A DNA stretch of 64,000 nucleotides from Rhynchosporium graminicola (GCA_900074885.1 FJUW01000006.1:248001-312000); one strand, 5' to 3'. Positions 40,675-53,720 are shown, counted from the first letter of the stretch. Notes: generated by a model from the letters alone, not told the origin. Numbers and translations are program-made.

Positions 40675-43600
40675 ACCAGTTTGAAGCTAGTCCCAATTCT
40701 CTGAGCCCCAAGAAGTAGCCCGCTTTTTACACCCGTCTACGACACGATTATGGTAAAGGAGGTAGTTAAGCGCTTCCAAGCGCGCGACCCACCTTGGGCA
40801 CATTTTTAATTTGCATTGCGTCTGCTTTGACCTGTAGCAGCTCCATCACCTCGCCAAACGTTATGGCACGCCATGTTGGTGTGTTTGCCTAGCTGGGCTT
40901 GCTGCCGGCCTGATGTGTCTAATGGATGGGCGTGTTGCATCACAATCCAAGGGAGTTTTTTTTTTGAAAGTCCTACGTCTGAATTATTTCTTGCAATAGT
41001 CCTAGGTAATCTTACATATATATATTTGCAAGGCGTGACATATCCATGTCAGCTGCAGACGGACGGTAATAGCACGGGATGGAAGCATCTCGGTAGCCAT
41101 TTCGAAGAGATGGAGATCAGGCTGAGGCAACTGAGGCCAAGCTTAGGAAGCATCTACTACGTACGTACTTCTCTCTTTTCGCCTAATCATGTCTCTGCAA
41201 ACCTGACGAGAGCACCATTCTTTATTGTTCCACGGTGCTGGGAGGGATGCTGATAGCGGTGCTTCTGTTCCTGATCTCCGTCCACGATGTATCGATTCAG
41301 CAAGGCCGAAGTACGAGAGACACTTGAGGGACGTGCTTGGTTGGTCAAGATCACCGCGTTGTGTTGACCCAAAGTCTTTCTTCCGGGCTTTCTTTCTCTC
41401 CTCTCATTCATGCAGCTTCTCGGCTCTCAATGGGAGGAATCTTTTGGCGCCGGAAAGAAAATACAGGGTACGCTTCTTTGATGGGGGTGTTCACGCTGAA
41501 ATACCATGTCATGTTTATGCAGAACTGCGAACTGCGAACTGCGTTGAATCATCTTATTTCTGTATTTACTATTTGATCACATCTGTCTCAGCTTCCACCA
41601 CCTGAACTTCTATGCACACCGATGCTGATGCATTTGAATCCGCCAGATTCCCCGTGAGAGGGTCGTTCTAGCTATGATTACCTCTCTCCAGGTACTTGTT
41701 CCCAGTGACCGCACAAAGGTGGACTCTCGCTAGCGTAGAGTATTTGAACTACGCTTGCCTGAAGTCCAGAAGGAAATGCCACTATAATCAAAATTGTTTG
41801 GACCGACGCTATACTCTTCGTGTCTCGCATGGAAAAATCAGCATTGTTCCCCTTCGTTTTCTTATATGGGAAATTCCAGGTCACTGACTGGTAGCATTTC
41901 AACGACGCTCGCTTCTGTCTATTGGACTTCTTTTCACAGATGGTCCGCTTAGAGTCGAGAGGGGGGAGGCCGATCGATGATCCTGGTAGGTGGTTGCTCG
42001 GGGAAATGACTCTATCACGGCAGCTACCGTCTCGGGCGGTATTTCTGGGTGTGAATGAAGGTGGCATTATCATTGCTGCCTCCACTGTCTCCTTGGGAGC
42101 GAAAAATGCCGATGTGTATGAGTGAGATACTTACTTGGTAGTATTTATAGGTGTTTGAAATGGCTTTAGCGACTTTGATTACGTCGACTTACTTACCCTA
42201 GAGGATGGAAATGATAAGAAATCGCGAATCCCATATCGCGAATGTGATTGTTTTTGCCTGTTTATATTATGCTCCAAAGGTGCTTGTCGGACCTCCCTTT
42301 CTTTCAATTCATGCTATGAAACCTGACAGACCCTGCGCAATAATCCCACTATAGTAATCAAACCAATCGCCCCCGTTACTGCCCGACTGTTATTTCTTCA
42401 CTTTCGTCAAGGCCGACTATTGAAACATGATAGGAAGATGAATCGGATGAGACATGCACAAGTCAAGTTTTCGATAGTAAGACAGGCTCAGCCGTAATAA
42501 GCATATTACTATACTGCTCATTGGGGCTTACATTCTATTCAATGTCCTCGATCGACCTGAGGATAATTATCTTCGTAAATAGTTAAACCATTAATACAAC
42601 ACGACTGTTTGCATCACAACGCTACTTCCTAGAATGCACGACTGATCACTTCCTGATCTAGGGGTCGAATACGTAATACGCAGAGCCCGTGAGTTAATTT
42701 TTTTGCGATCGCAGCTCTACGTAACACTGCAGGAATGAGAATACACCTGCCATGAAATGTCATAATCCAGTTTTGTTTCTTTATGAAGTCTTTCGGACAT
42801 GATCATATGAGCCAGACAGCTCGATTTTATCACCCATGCACGGAGTGACCAAGTCAATAACTATTTTTTTTTGAAGTCGTAGTAATTTTAATAGTATACA
42901 GTAGTTCCTAGTCCGCAAAAACCACTACACAGCTTTGTTATAGCAATTCCTTGTATTGTCGATTGATGCGGAGACTTCTCCGTTGAGCTTTTGAATTAAG
43001 GGGGATTATCGAACTGATTATTGTACTCTTCGTTAGTAGTTATCGCCGGTGCAGAAAATCCGTATTTTCCTTTGTGACGATTTCGACCTCGCTTGCAGCT
43101 CATATCGATGGAGCGTTTCAGAAGCGAGAACACCGGTCACTTTTATACTAATGAAAGATGGCATTAGTGGGCGGCAGATCATCAAGAAGCTATAAGTTTT
43201 GTGGAGAAAGATCTCACCATGCTACACTAGTCAAGCGAGAGACTTCCAGGCGGCGAGAAGCTCTTACATATTCCTTAGTGTTCGTAGGTTGTGTATGCCG
43301 TCCATTTCGAATTTAAACGATCGAATATATTAGATGCAGAAGGATAATCAGAAACGTGTCCCGAATATCTTGATAAATATTGTATTGCAACTATCAGCAA
43401 GGTTCCAGTCTGAACGTCTAGTCTAAAAAGGCTGCCAGCTAATTATAGTTATAACAGTTGTTTTAGTGACACGATTCTTGTTATACTATATTCGAGGCCT
43501 AATCTGATACAATATGTTAAGACATTTTTCCGTTAGACACACTGCGCTGCTGAATAATTTATATAATAGCATGTTCTTATGACTATCCAGGCCCCTTCAA

Positions 43601-44870
43601 TACTTGACATGTTCTCGATTAATGTCAAAGAATCTTGGAGTGGAATAGGGCTGATCATTGTTAGGATTGAGCATGTGCGGCCACCTTATAACTATCAACA
43701 GTCATACCAGATCATAGCTTCTAACTATTTGATGTATACCGTGGGCTTGGCAGACATCTCAATATGAAGGCTTCCTGCTGCTGAATATTACTTTTATCAC
43801 ATCAGCATAAGGATTCCATTTGCAGCATTATCAAGCACACAAACACGCAGTGACGAGGCCAGATTCAAAGTTCAATATCAGTAGCGCCTATAATAATCAA
43901 TGAATTTGTCTTCTCTCCTGGGTTAATATACTACGTGGGCTTTTGGAAAGTACCAGTCTGTGAATATTAGCTTTACTGGTACTTGCAATCCATAAGCAAG
44001 TCGTACTTCTAACTACCGTTCGAGCTGGAAGAACATATCCCTTACATATGCCATCAGAACTTTACAGCCCTTCCCGACAGCTTTTTGGGTTGGAAGCAAA
44101 ATTTTCAATAGCGTTAAGTATGTATAAAATAGCTAATGTCCTCGAAAGCGTAAAAAATAATCCCAGATCTGCTATCTACAATTTATATTTTGATATGTAC
44201 ACTTAGCTGGATAACAGAGAGCCTTCCTCTTGATTCAGATTCCACTACGCTATCATTTAAGCTTAGCGTGTCTTCGGGTCTCCCATTCGCGGGCAAGGGT
44301 CGTTTCCAAGGCCCAAAGGCGAGATAGCCTGTTCTTACATCGTCGGGCTTTCAACGCATTTACTTCTGGGTCCTCCTACTATTCCTACGACTGTCCACGT
44401 AGGTAGCATTCGAAGGCCCCCCATGGATATATCTTGGAGTCCGAGGGTCGTCTATATTGGCATCTTAGGAGTGGGTTGGCGTCTTACCTGAATGCTGCAT
44501 CTTGGAAGCTTTGCGGGATATTGACGACTGAAAATGGTGAAGTGCATTCGTAACCAATCCACGATCTGGAGCCTAGATCAACATCACGAAGCCCTCAGAA
44601 GTTGGAAAATCGAGTCAAGGCAAATTCTCCAGCAGATTACGCACTTCTAATATTTATCGCTAGAGGGCCTTTATCAACCGCATCTGTAGATCTGCTTGGA
44701 AAGCTCGTTACTTCCATGAGGTTGACCCCAGTCAACTCGCTTGCGAGCAAATTAAAGACGCACTCGCGGTATATGCTGAAACGTCCCCTGGGCTTCTGAG
44801 TACTGCGACGTCTACAGACCAAGCTCCCTGTCTCTAACATCGAATGATATAAGCTATTATTCGGTTTAGC
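40675..44870. other. Gene-poor transition region, 4.2 kb
   Basis: Between histone H2A and the AT-rich repeat block. The largest open frames (40873-41253, 41225-41605, 41678-42085 and others) show no domain, splice support or codon pattern I trust. The sequence becomes gradually richer in A and T towards the right. It may hold an unrecognised fast-evolving gene or noncoding RNA, but I cannot support one. Confidence 0.5.
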
Positions 44871-45129
44871 GTGATTCTCTAGTAAATAATATCATTTCAC
44901 TGCCTTTTGATATAAACCCTACTAGATATTAATATACTATAATTATCAGAATTAAAAACTACTAAAGTTGTAGGAATATTATATTAATTTACTTCTAGAT
45001 TATATCTTTTTGAAGCTATTAATCCATAGAGTATATAATAAGTCTATAATGATTTTAATATTATAGCTTCTAATCTACTAATATAGAAAATATACTAAAT
45101 CGATTAAATAGCATATTCAAAAGAGAATC

Positions 45130-45400
45130 TGTAACGACATAAGACTTAAGGCGGTATACGAGCAGGGATAAAACAAGTAGGGAGGCTAAGAGCGATCTTA
45201 TATAGTCTACTACTAAGGAAATAAGAAGATAAGGAAGAAATAAGAAGAGAGATAGAGTATAAGGCACCTTATATATATACGCCGGTACTCGTCTAATACT
45301 CTATTAAGCCGGCTACTAGTTATACTAGGATACTTATAAACTTAGGCCTTAGTACTTATCTTTCTCCTTAGATAACCTTCAGGTAAGCTATTATATTATA
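45130..45400 (-). repeat. LTR family 1, copy A1
   Basis: 271-bp LTR beginning TGTAACGACATAAG and closing near a decayed copy of its inverted terminus. The sequence to its right, read on the minus strand, is a purine-rich tract directly at the LTR edge, so this looks like the 3' LTR of a minus-strand element. About 790 bp of the adjoining internal sequence is shared with copy A2. Confidence 0.75.
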
Positions 45401-46193
45401 TTACCTCTCTCCTAAGAAGATCTTAACCTTAAGCTTAGAAGGTTTTAGTTTATATTAGAAATTAGTCTTTATTATAACTATTTTTATCGATATTCGTATA
45501 ATAAGTACTAGCTATTCTTTAATAATAGTAAACTCTTTATTAAGTACTAACTAGTTATATTACTATAATAGTACTATATTAATTATAGCTTCTAAATCAG
45601 ACGGTAAGTTATATTTACTTTATCTGTTTATAGTAAAAGTCGAGTTTAAGTAGGGCGTAAGGTATATAAAGAAAAGAGTTTATTAATATTAGAGCCTATT
45701 TTCTTTAATTATAATAACTACTTAAACTATAGGTATACTCTCCTTAGATTATTATATCTTTATAAAGAGGTAGCTTTACTAACTATTATAGTAGTACTAT
45801 TATAATCTTATATATTAATCGATCTAATTAACTTTCTCTTATTACTAGTAAATTTATCTTACTTTAAAGTTAAGGATAGTCTTAAGATAAGATATAAGGG
45901 TTTTATAGATCTATAATATTAATAACTATAATATACTTACTAGTTCTAGCTAGTACTCTTTCAGTAGCGTATTATATATATTACTTAAGATATATTTACG
46001 CTTTCCTTAAGCTTAAGTATAATAATACTCTTATCTTAGAACTTTTCTATTTATTTAATAAGTCTAACTCTAAGCTTTATAAGTATTATATAATATTAAA
46101 AAGTAGTTATAAGTATATAAGTTATTAAACCTAAATATAATTATATATACTAATATACTAAAGTTACCTGATTATATTATCTAGTTTACTTCT
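45401..46193 (-). mobile_element. Internal 3' part of family-1 element, cut by another insertion
   Basis: Homologous to the DNA to the right of LTR A2 (50495 to about 51310), with many transition differences. No coding frame remains. The homology stops exactly where a family-2 LTR begins at 46194, as expected of a nested insertion. Confidence 0.65.
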
Positions 46194-46695
46194 TATAACG
46201 TTCCTGGTTCTGACTAGTACGCGGTATACAGGCTCGTCGGTTAGTATTAGCTATAAAGTAAAGTAAATAAGAAGTTCAGTTCTTAATTGGAATTAAGACG
46301 TTATAAGCAGGTATTAATTACTATATGAATTTGAGCACGAAGCTTCTATCTAAAGGCAGAAGTACTAGTCTTATATAGAATTTACTCCTCTATTAGGAGT
46401 CTTCTACTTAGGGAGTCCCTTATATAGAGTCCGACTCTATTTGCTGGACTCCCGCTAAGCCAGACTCTATCACGTGATCCTATATCATATATAACTATAA
46501 TATTATTACTACGATAGATAGGTTTATAGTAATAGTCGCTGATTTATACTATAACCGTATTAATACTATTCTCTCTATTAGTACTAACTCTCTCTTTAGT
46601 ATTAAAACCCGTTTAGTACGTACTATATAATAGTACTATTAGTATTCTGATGCTAAGACGGTTTTAGTACTAAGAACCTTACTAGGTTCGTAATA
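46194..46695. repeat. LTR family 2, copy 1
   Basis: About 502 bp beginning TATAACGTTCCTGG (from TGTAACG) and ending near GTTCGTAATA. It is a direct repeat of 47060-47547 and is followed by the same CTATCCCCCT block. Read on the minus strand that block is a polypurine tract at the LTR edge. Confidence 0.7.
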
Positions 46696-47059
46696 CTATC
46701 CCCCTCTTATCTTAGCGTATCCTTACGCTTAAGTATACTAATAGAGATATTAATAATCAGTTAGATTTCAACTTCCTTTTCTAATATATTATCTTCTAAT
46801 TATAAGAAGATAAAAAAGCGTATTATACTCGTAGTACATATTAAAAAATTAAATTATCTGGCAAAGACTTATTCCTTTTACCGGAAATAGTATCGAAATT
46901 ATTTTCTAGATCTTAAGGAATTAACTTATTATTCTAAGTGTATTCGAGCGAAAAGATCTTATAATACCTTAGAGTATCTAGCTATATAGCTTCCCTTAAA
47001 AGAGGTTTATCGATTCTAGTAGCCTAGGAAAGTAAAGCGTTCTTCTATTCCTCCCGAGC

Positions 47060-47547
47060 TGTAACGTTCCTGGTTCTGACTGGTACGCTGTATACAGGCT
47101 CGTCGGTTAGTATCAGCTATAAAGTAAAGTAAATAAGAAGTTCGGTTCTTAATTAGAATTAAGATATTATAAGTAAGTATTAATTACTATATGAATTTGA
47201 GCACGAAGCTCCTATCTAATAGCAGAAGTGCTAGTCTTATATAGAACTTTCGTTCCTTTATACTAGCCGTATAAGACATCTTGCAGAGCGCGCAAGCCCG
47301 CAAGACCGTCTAGCAGTCTAGCATATCACGTGATCATGGATTACCTATAGCTATAATACTATTATTACTATAATATAGGTAAGCGTATAGTACTACCCGC
47401 TGTTTGTATTATAACCGTATTAGTACCCTCCTTTCAATAGTACTAACAAGAGTACTAAAACTCATCTGGTACTTACTACTAGGTAGTACTATTGGTATTC
47501 TAGTACTAGGACGGTTTTAGTACTAAGAACTATACTAGTTCGTAACA
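47060..47547. repeat. LTR family 2, copy 2
   Basis: 488 bp beginning TGTAACGTTCCTGGTTCTG and ending GTTCGTAACA, directly repeated with 46194-46695. TG..CA ends are intact. Only about 364 bp separate the two copies, so they do not bound a full element; nested or deleted insertions are more likely. Confidence 0.7.
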
Positions 47548-47589
47548 CTATCCCCCTTCTGTCTTAGCGTATCCTTACGCTTAAGTATA

Positions 47590-48176
47590 CCTAAGGAAAT
47601 ATCGACGACTACCTATAGCTATCTCCTTCTTTTATTATGCCCCCCGAACGCTTAATAAAATAAGTCGATTATATTATACTTAGAAGATAAATAGAACTAA
47701 GTAGTAAAATCATAATACTATATATTAGATATAAGAAAGCGGAATATAAAAAGTATATATCGCCTCGCGATCTTAAATTAATCTGATATAGTTATTACGC
47801 TCGACTAAATAAAATATACGATATTAGAGTTATTAACTATATACTCTTAGCGTAAGATTAGGAATCCTTATATTCTCAGATTAAGAAACTCGATATAAAA
47901 GAAGAGGAGGCTATAGCTAAGATTCTTCGTCTAAAGAAATAGAAACGTTTCTTATACGAAAAGCAGTAAAAGATAATTACTACTAGTTTAAATTTAATAG
48001 CTAAGCTCGACGCTCTTAAAGCTTTAGAGAAAGAAGAAAAAGAGAAATAGGATAGAGAGAAAGCGCTTAAAGACACTAAGCTAGCGGGCGCGGAACTCTC
48101 TAGTTCCGATATCCCTATCGACCTCTTGTTCGATTCGATAGTCGACTTTCCTTTCGACCTTATAGACCTGCTCTAA
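47590..48176 (+). pseudogene. Degenerate transposon-derived coding region with Lys/Glu-rich coiled coil
   Basis: Plus-strand reading gives stop-interrupted protein-like sequence: a MPPERLIK start region, a tract rich in Ile/Tyr/Lys, a charged coiled coil (LDALKALEKEEKEK) and an acidic hydrophobic tail ending FPFDLIDLL before a stop near 48176. Similar wording is seen after the first family-2 LTR (46780-47040: SKCIRAKRSYNTLEYL). I do not recognise the family; it probably belongs to the family-2 element. Confidence 0.4.
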
Positions 48177-49689
48177 GTAGATCTAGGTTTTATTAATAGA
48201 AATTAGCTAGTAATACTAAGTAATAAAAGCTTAACTTAAGTTCTTATATATTTTCCGAATATAAGTAATTCTTTTATTTTACTAAGTATCTAATAATATC
48301 TTATTTATACTAATAGTTTAGTAGTTCCTCTATATTATATTCTACGAGTAAGTTAACTAGTTCAGCGTATATCTTTAGAGCTAGTAGTACTCTTAGTAGT
48401 ACTTTTTCTAATAAGGAAATATAGAATATTAAGAATATCTTCTTTATTATAGTTAGTAGCTAGAGTTTATAATTTAATAGTCCTTTAATATATTTAATTC
48501 TAAAAAGTCTAAGTTTCTTATAATCTAACTTATTACTTAGTCTCTATATATTAATATTTTTTCGTAGAAAGTAAACCTTATCTCCCTCCTATAGTATTAG
48601 CTCCTAACTACGATTTTTATTATAATAATACGTATTCTTCTCTATTATAAACTAGAGTTCTTCTATAAGTTCCTTATAGAGATTCTAGATATTCCGAACT
48701 TAGATATAAGCTATATTATTATCCTTAATAGTAATATTAAGCTTTCTATAAGTAATAAGTTTATAATTATAATTCGTAAAGAATAATATAACTTTTATTA
48801 TTTCCGTAATCGAGCTATTATATATAAATTCTATAAGTAATAGTAATTCTATCTAATTATTTTATTAATAATTAATATAATAATATAAGTATACTTTAAC
48901 TACTTAGTTTATTCTTTTATTTCCTTTATTAATCTAAAGATAAAAAGCTATTAATAGTTTCTATTTAGTTCCTAAGAACTTTATTAAAGTATTTTAGAAC
49001 TTTAATATAAATAACTTATCTCGATCTAATACGATTTATTTAAGTACTTTATACTTAGAAACTATTTCCTTAAAGTATACTTATACTAAGTATTTAGCTA
49101 TAAGCGTAGATAAGACTAGTACTAAGATTATATACTTAATAAGTCTCTTTATAATAATAAGTATTATATTATAGCTAACTCTTATAACCGAGTCCTTCGA
49201 TAATAGTAATAGCTTTATAAAGTCTTATAATATTAATTTCTAAGATATTAGTAGTATTAGTATTATAATTATCTACTTATAAGGTATATATTAAGAAGAC
49301 TTATTCCTAATACAAGTATTATAATTAGCTAGTATTTCTTTAATTACTTAGCGAAATCCTTCTAACTAGTAGTTTCTTAAAATCCTCAGATATATTCTTC
49401 GTATCCCTTAGTATCTATATATAAAAAGCTTATATTATTCTTTAATATACGCTTCTATTAAGCTTAATAGAAGCTAAATTTTCCTATTAACTCGTATAAT
49501 ACTATTCTTAATTATATTTATTATAATAAGTTCCTTAGTCTTATCTAAGGATATTCTATCCTTCTTCTAAGTCTCTTTTAAAGTATTATACCAAAGTCTC
49601 TTAATTCCTTACTTAATTATAATAGCTTCTCTAATATTAATAATTACATCTCTATTATTTAGCTATCTAAGTAAAGCGGTCTTATTATA

Positions 49690-50223
49690 GACCTTATTAT
49701 ACTTATAATTTAGTAATCTACTTAGAGTATCTATTTATATATTATCCTTTTCTTATATATACTTAATAACTAAGTTAAAAAAGGCGAGTTCCTTAGACTA
49801 TTAAGCTAATTAATAATTATCTAAGACTTTAGTAATTATAAAAGTTCAGAGATTTATATAATTTATATAAATAATAACTAGGAACTTAGTTCCTTATAAG
49901 TATATTTTCTAGTATTTAAGTATTTTAATAATCGCTATAAGTTATTTCTTATAGATATTATAATTTTATTTAGCTAGAGATATTTTCTCTAAAAAGTAAG
50001 CGACTAAGTATAATTATCTTTTATTATCTCGCTATAAGTATATTATCCTAGTATAAGTATTAGAGGTATTTACTTCTATTATATTTTCTTTCTCTTCGTC
50101 GAAACTATATAAGATTAGTTCTTTTATAAATTCTTTCTTAATTCTCTAAAAAGCTTCTTTATATTAGCTAGTTTAAGTAAAAGGAATACCTTTCCTTATT
50201 AAGCTTATAAGTAGTTTAGTAAT
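49690..50223 (-). pseudogene. Ty3/gypsy RNase H relic
   Basis: Minus-strand reading retains the order of a gypsy RNase H domain with many stops: a FEELKK-like start, a stretch corresponding to the catalytic-Asp strand, a YNYDIYEKELLAI-like helix region and a final TTKVLxxRQxRWSxELA-like segment. It is cut by the LTR that begins at 50224. Confidence 0.6.
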
Positions 50224-50494
50224 TGTAACGACATAAGGGCTCTAGATAGTATACGAGTAGGAACAAAATAAGTAGGGAGGTTAAGAATAATCCTTATTTA
50301 GTCTGGTACGAAGGAAATAAAAAGATAAGGAAGGAAGAAGAAGAGAGATAGAGTATAAGGCACCTTATATATATATACCGGTACTAGTCCGATACTATAC
50401 CGAGTCGGATACTAGTTCTGCCGGGATACCTGTGAACTTAGGCCCTAGTATCTATCCTTCTTCTTATATGATATTTAGATAAGCTATCGTTATA
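50224..50494 (-). repeat. LTR family 1, copy A2
   Basis: 271 bp, TGTAACGACATAAG at the left and ATCGTTATA at the right, the mutated form of the inverted terminus GTCGTTACA. On the minus strand it is directly preceded by the polypurine tract AGAGGGGGGGTAA, marking a 3' LTR of a minus-strand element. Same length as copy A1. Confidence 0.8.
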
Positions 50495-52147
50495 TTACCC
50501 CCCCTCTAAGAAGAGCTTAACCCTAAGCTTCGAAGGTTATATTTTATACTAGAAATTAGTCTTTATTATGATTATTTTCGTCGATATTCGCGTAATAAGC
50601 GCTAGCTACTCTTTAGTAGTAGTAAATTCTTTTTTAGGCTCCGACTAGTTATATTATCGTAATAGTACTATATTAGTTATAGTTTCTAAATCGGGCGGTA
50701 AGCTATATTTACTTTATCTATTTATAGCAGGAGTCGAGTTTAAGTAGGGCGTGAGGTAAATAAAGGAAGGAGTTTATTAATATTAGAGCCTTTCCTTTTT
50801 AATTACGATAACTACTCTAACTTATAAGTTTACTCTCTTTAGACTGCGATACGGTTCCTAGAGTAAGTATCGTTACTAACTACTATAGTAATCTGCTATA
50901 ATCTTATATATTAATTGACTTAATTAAGTCTTCTCTTATTATAAGTAAGTTTCTTACCTTAGTACTAAGGATAGTCTTTAAGTATAGTGCGGGGGTTTCA
51001 CGGATCTATAACGCTGACTCCTATAGTACTCTTAATAGTTCCTGCTAGTACTCTTTCGGTAGCGTATTATATATATTACTTATAATATATTCGCGCTTTC
51101 CTTAAGATAAAGTATAATAATACTCTTATTTTAGAACTTCTATATTCGTTTAATAAGCTTAACTCTAAGCTTTATAAGTATTATTCGGTATTAAAGAGTA
51201 GTTATGAATATATAAGTTACTTGAACTTAAATATAGTTATATATATTAACGCGTTATAGTTACTTAACTATATTAATATAGAGTATACTATTTTATCTAG
51301 TTTACTTCTTAGCAGTAAAGCTAAGGACGCGGAGCTGAATCAGGGCAGTATTATAGCTACTTATAAGGCTATTAATCAGATCTATCGTCTCGCGAAATCT
51401 ACTGCTTCTACTATTACGTTAGAGATTACTATTATATAATTAGCGGAGACTTAGGCTTTAAGGTGATCTATAGAGAAAGTATTTAAGGAGTTAGAGTTTA
51501 TTAAGATAATAAGTTAAGATCTTGAACCTTTAGATACTAGTATAATATTAATATAATATAGGATTTAGATCTTCTAATAGTAGATTCGGCGAAGTCTAGG
51601 TTAATAGTATAAATAGCGTTAAAGTAGATAAAGGAGTTAAACGCTATTATACGGGAATTTACGAAGAAGGCTATATTTAAAGTTATAATATCTAATACTA
51701 AGGGGAAAAAGAATTTACTTTCTAGTTCAGAGATAGCGTTAGATCTAGATACTCCCGGACCCTCTCTAAAGAAGAAAGCCCGTAGGATTAGCTATTATAC
51801 TCGGTTTACTATTAGAGTTATATTAGTAAATTTAAGTAAGAAGTTAAATATAGTGATTCTAGTTCTAGATATTCTAGATTTACTAGAAGCTCCGGAGAAC
51901 TTAGAGGAGAAAGCTAGTGAAATAGAGATAGTAGAGGAAGTAGAGTTTTAGATATAGCGTTATTACAGAGTATAATCAGGGGATTATCTTTAGTAATAAA
52001 TTCTTAATACTAGTAATTATAATAGTTTATTATCCTCTAAGTAACTATAGTTATCTATTTTATCTTCTTAGGCCTTAATCTACTGATCTAGTTTATATAG
52101 AGGTCTAGGTTTACTTAAGTTAGTAGCGTGGAAGTCTCTAAGCTTAT
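50495..52147 (-). mobile_element. Internal sequence of family-1 element A2
   Basis: The first about 800 bp match 45401-46193. The rest (51310-52147) contains fragmentary protein-like sequence on the plus strand (for example ATYKAINQIYRLAKSTAS near 51350-51410) but no recognisable domain. It ends at the LTR of the next element. Confidence 0.5.
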
Positions 52148-52415
52148 TATAACGACATAAGACTCGAGGCGGTATATAAGTAAGAATAAACAAGTAGGGA
52201 GGCCAAGAGCGGTCTTATATAGTCTACTACGAAGGAAACAAAAAGATAAGGAAGGAAGAAGAAGAGAGATAGAGTGCAAGGCACCTTATATACATGTGCC
52301 GGTACTAGTCCGATACTGTACCGAGTCGGACACTAGTTCTGCCGGGATACCTGTGAACTTGGGCCCTAGTATCTACCCTTCTCCTCATATGACGTTCCGG
52401 TGAGCTGTCGTCACA
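52148..52415 (-). repeat. 3' LTR of element B
   Basis: 268 bp, from TATAACGACATAAG to GTCGTCACA. Least mutated copy of LTR family 1 (it keeps GCCGGTACTAGTCC and GTCGGACACTAG). Closely related to copies A1 and A2. Confidence 0.85.
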
Positions 52416-52949
52416 CTTATGCGGAGTACTTATTAGGTCGGAAGTATTATATTAAGTTAGGTTCGGGTTATAGCTTAGCTAGCTAACTTAATACTTCAGA
52501 TTACCTCTTAGGAGCTATATAGTAAGGATATCTTATAACTCTTATTCTTCTTAAGTAGTAATAACTTCCGAGGGTAAGTTTAGTAGCTTCTAGCTTAGTA
52601 ATAAGTTATCCGGGTTCTTAAAGAGTAATTCGAGGGCGAATATATTATATATAGAAGATCTAGAAGGTAAATCTAGCTTATAGGAGTATCTGATCTTAGC
52701 TAGGACTTAATATAGTCTTACCTAGAGGCTAGATAGCTTCTTACTTAGCTAGTGATTCTTAAGGTTCCTTATAGAGAGAAATACCTTATCTCTAACTTCC
52801 TAGTTAATATTATATCGTTTCGGGTTAGTTATAGCGCTTATCTTCTACTAAGTAGCTAGTATATTAGCTTTTATAACTTCGATAGCGGATTTAGTACGTT
52901 TAGCTAAGGATTTAGTATTAGTATAGTTAAGCTTCTCTTACGATATCGA

Positions 52950-53720
52950 TACGGTAAGTTACTTCTAATCCTAGCTATTCCGTAGTAATATACTATATTT
53001 AAGGGTATATAGTACTATATCGATAGAATCGTAAGGTAAGGTTACTTAAGCGCGGTCTATTATTAGTAAAAGTTTATCTTAGTTACTCTAGTAGTAATTA
53101 ATAAAAGGTCTAAGGCGTTAGTTAATATACTACTTTATAATCTCTATTTATCTATTAGTTTACTAGTAGAAGGAGATAAAGAGCTTAACTTTAACTCTAA
53201 TTATATAGTAAAACTCTTACTAAAAGGATAAGATAAACTAAGCTCTTTAGTTAGATATAATTAACTTAAGAGTATATCTAAAACGATATATCTATTAGAT
53301 AAATAATATTACTATCTCGCGGGTATTAATATTATAATAGTATAGTATTAATATAGAGTCCTTCCTTAGGCGGTCGATAAATACTAATATCTTATTAAAC
53401 CTCTAGTTATCAGGCGGGAAATCCTTAAAATCTATAGCTAGGTATTACATAAGGTAGCTAGGTACTAGTAATAGATAGAGGAATCCTTATTATTTTATCT
53501 GCTTCGGATAAGAGTATTAGTAGAAGCGGTAATTATAAGTATACTATTTTATATCTGATACGAGTCCTTTCTAGTAGTAATAAGTAGAAATTATTTCAGT
53601 AGTCTTACGAGAATTTAGATAAGCAGAGGAAACTTAATCGTGGATTTCGCTAATTAAACAGGTATATAGCAGGGTATAGCGTTATATATATAGATAACTA
53701 TTATAAAATAGTAAACTATT
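52950..53720 (-). pseudogene. Element B integrase relic
   Basis: Minus-strand reading keeps the pattern of a retroviral-type integrase core: a DFKDFPP-like stretch with IDRLRKDSIL, then IRVKVKL with a TNR segment equivalent to the highly conserved HPQTDGQTE region, then LRPFINYYQ. Catalytic residues are not all intact and stops are frequent. Confidence 0.65.

Noticed and set aside
40873..42085. Several 60-135 codon open frames on both strands
   Set aside because: No domain, mutually overlapping, no splice signals giving longer models.
44602..44840. Overlapping 65-67 codon open frames on both strands
   Set aside because: Chance frames at the edge of the AT-rich block; no signal.
47876..48076. 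66-codon minus-strand Ser/Phe-rich open frame
   Set aside because: Antisense of the Lys/Glu coiled-coil relic on the plus strand.
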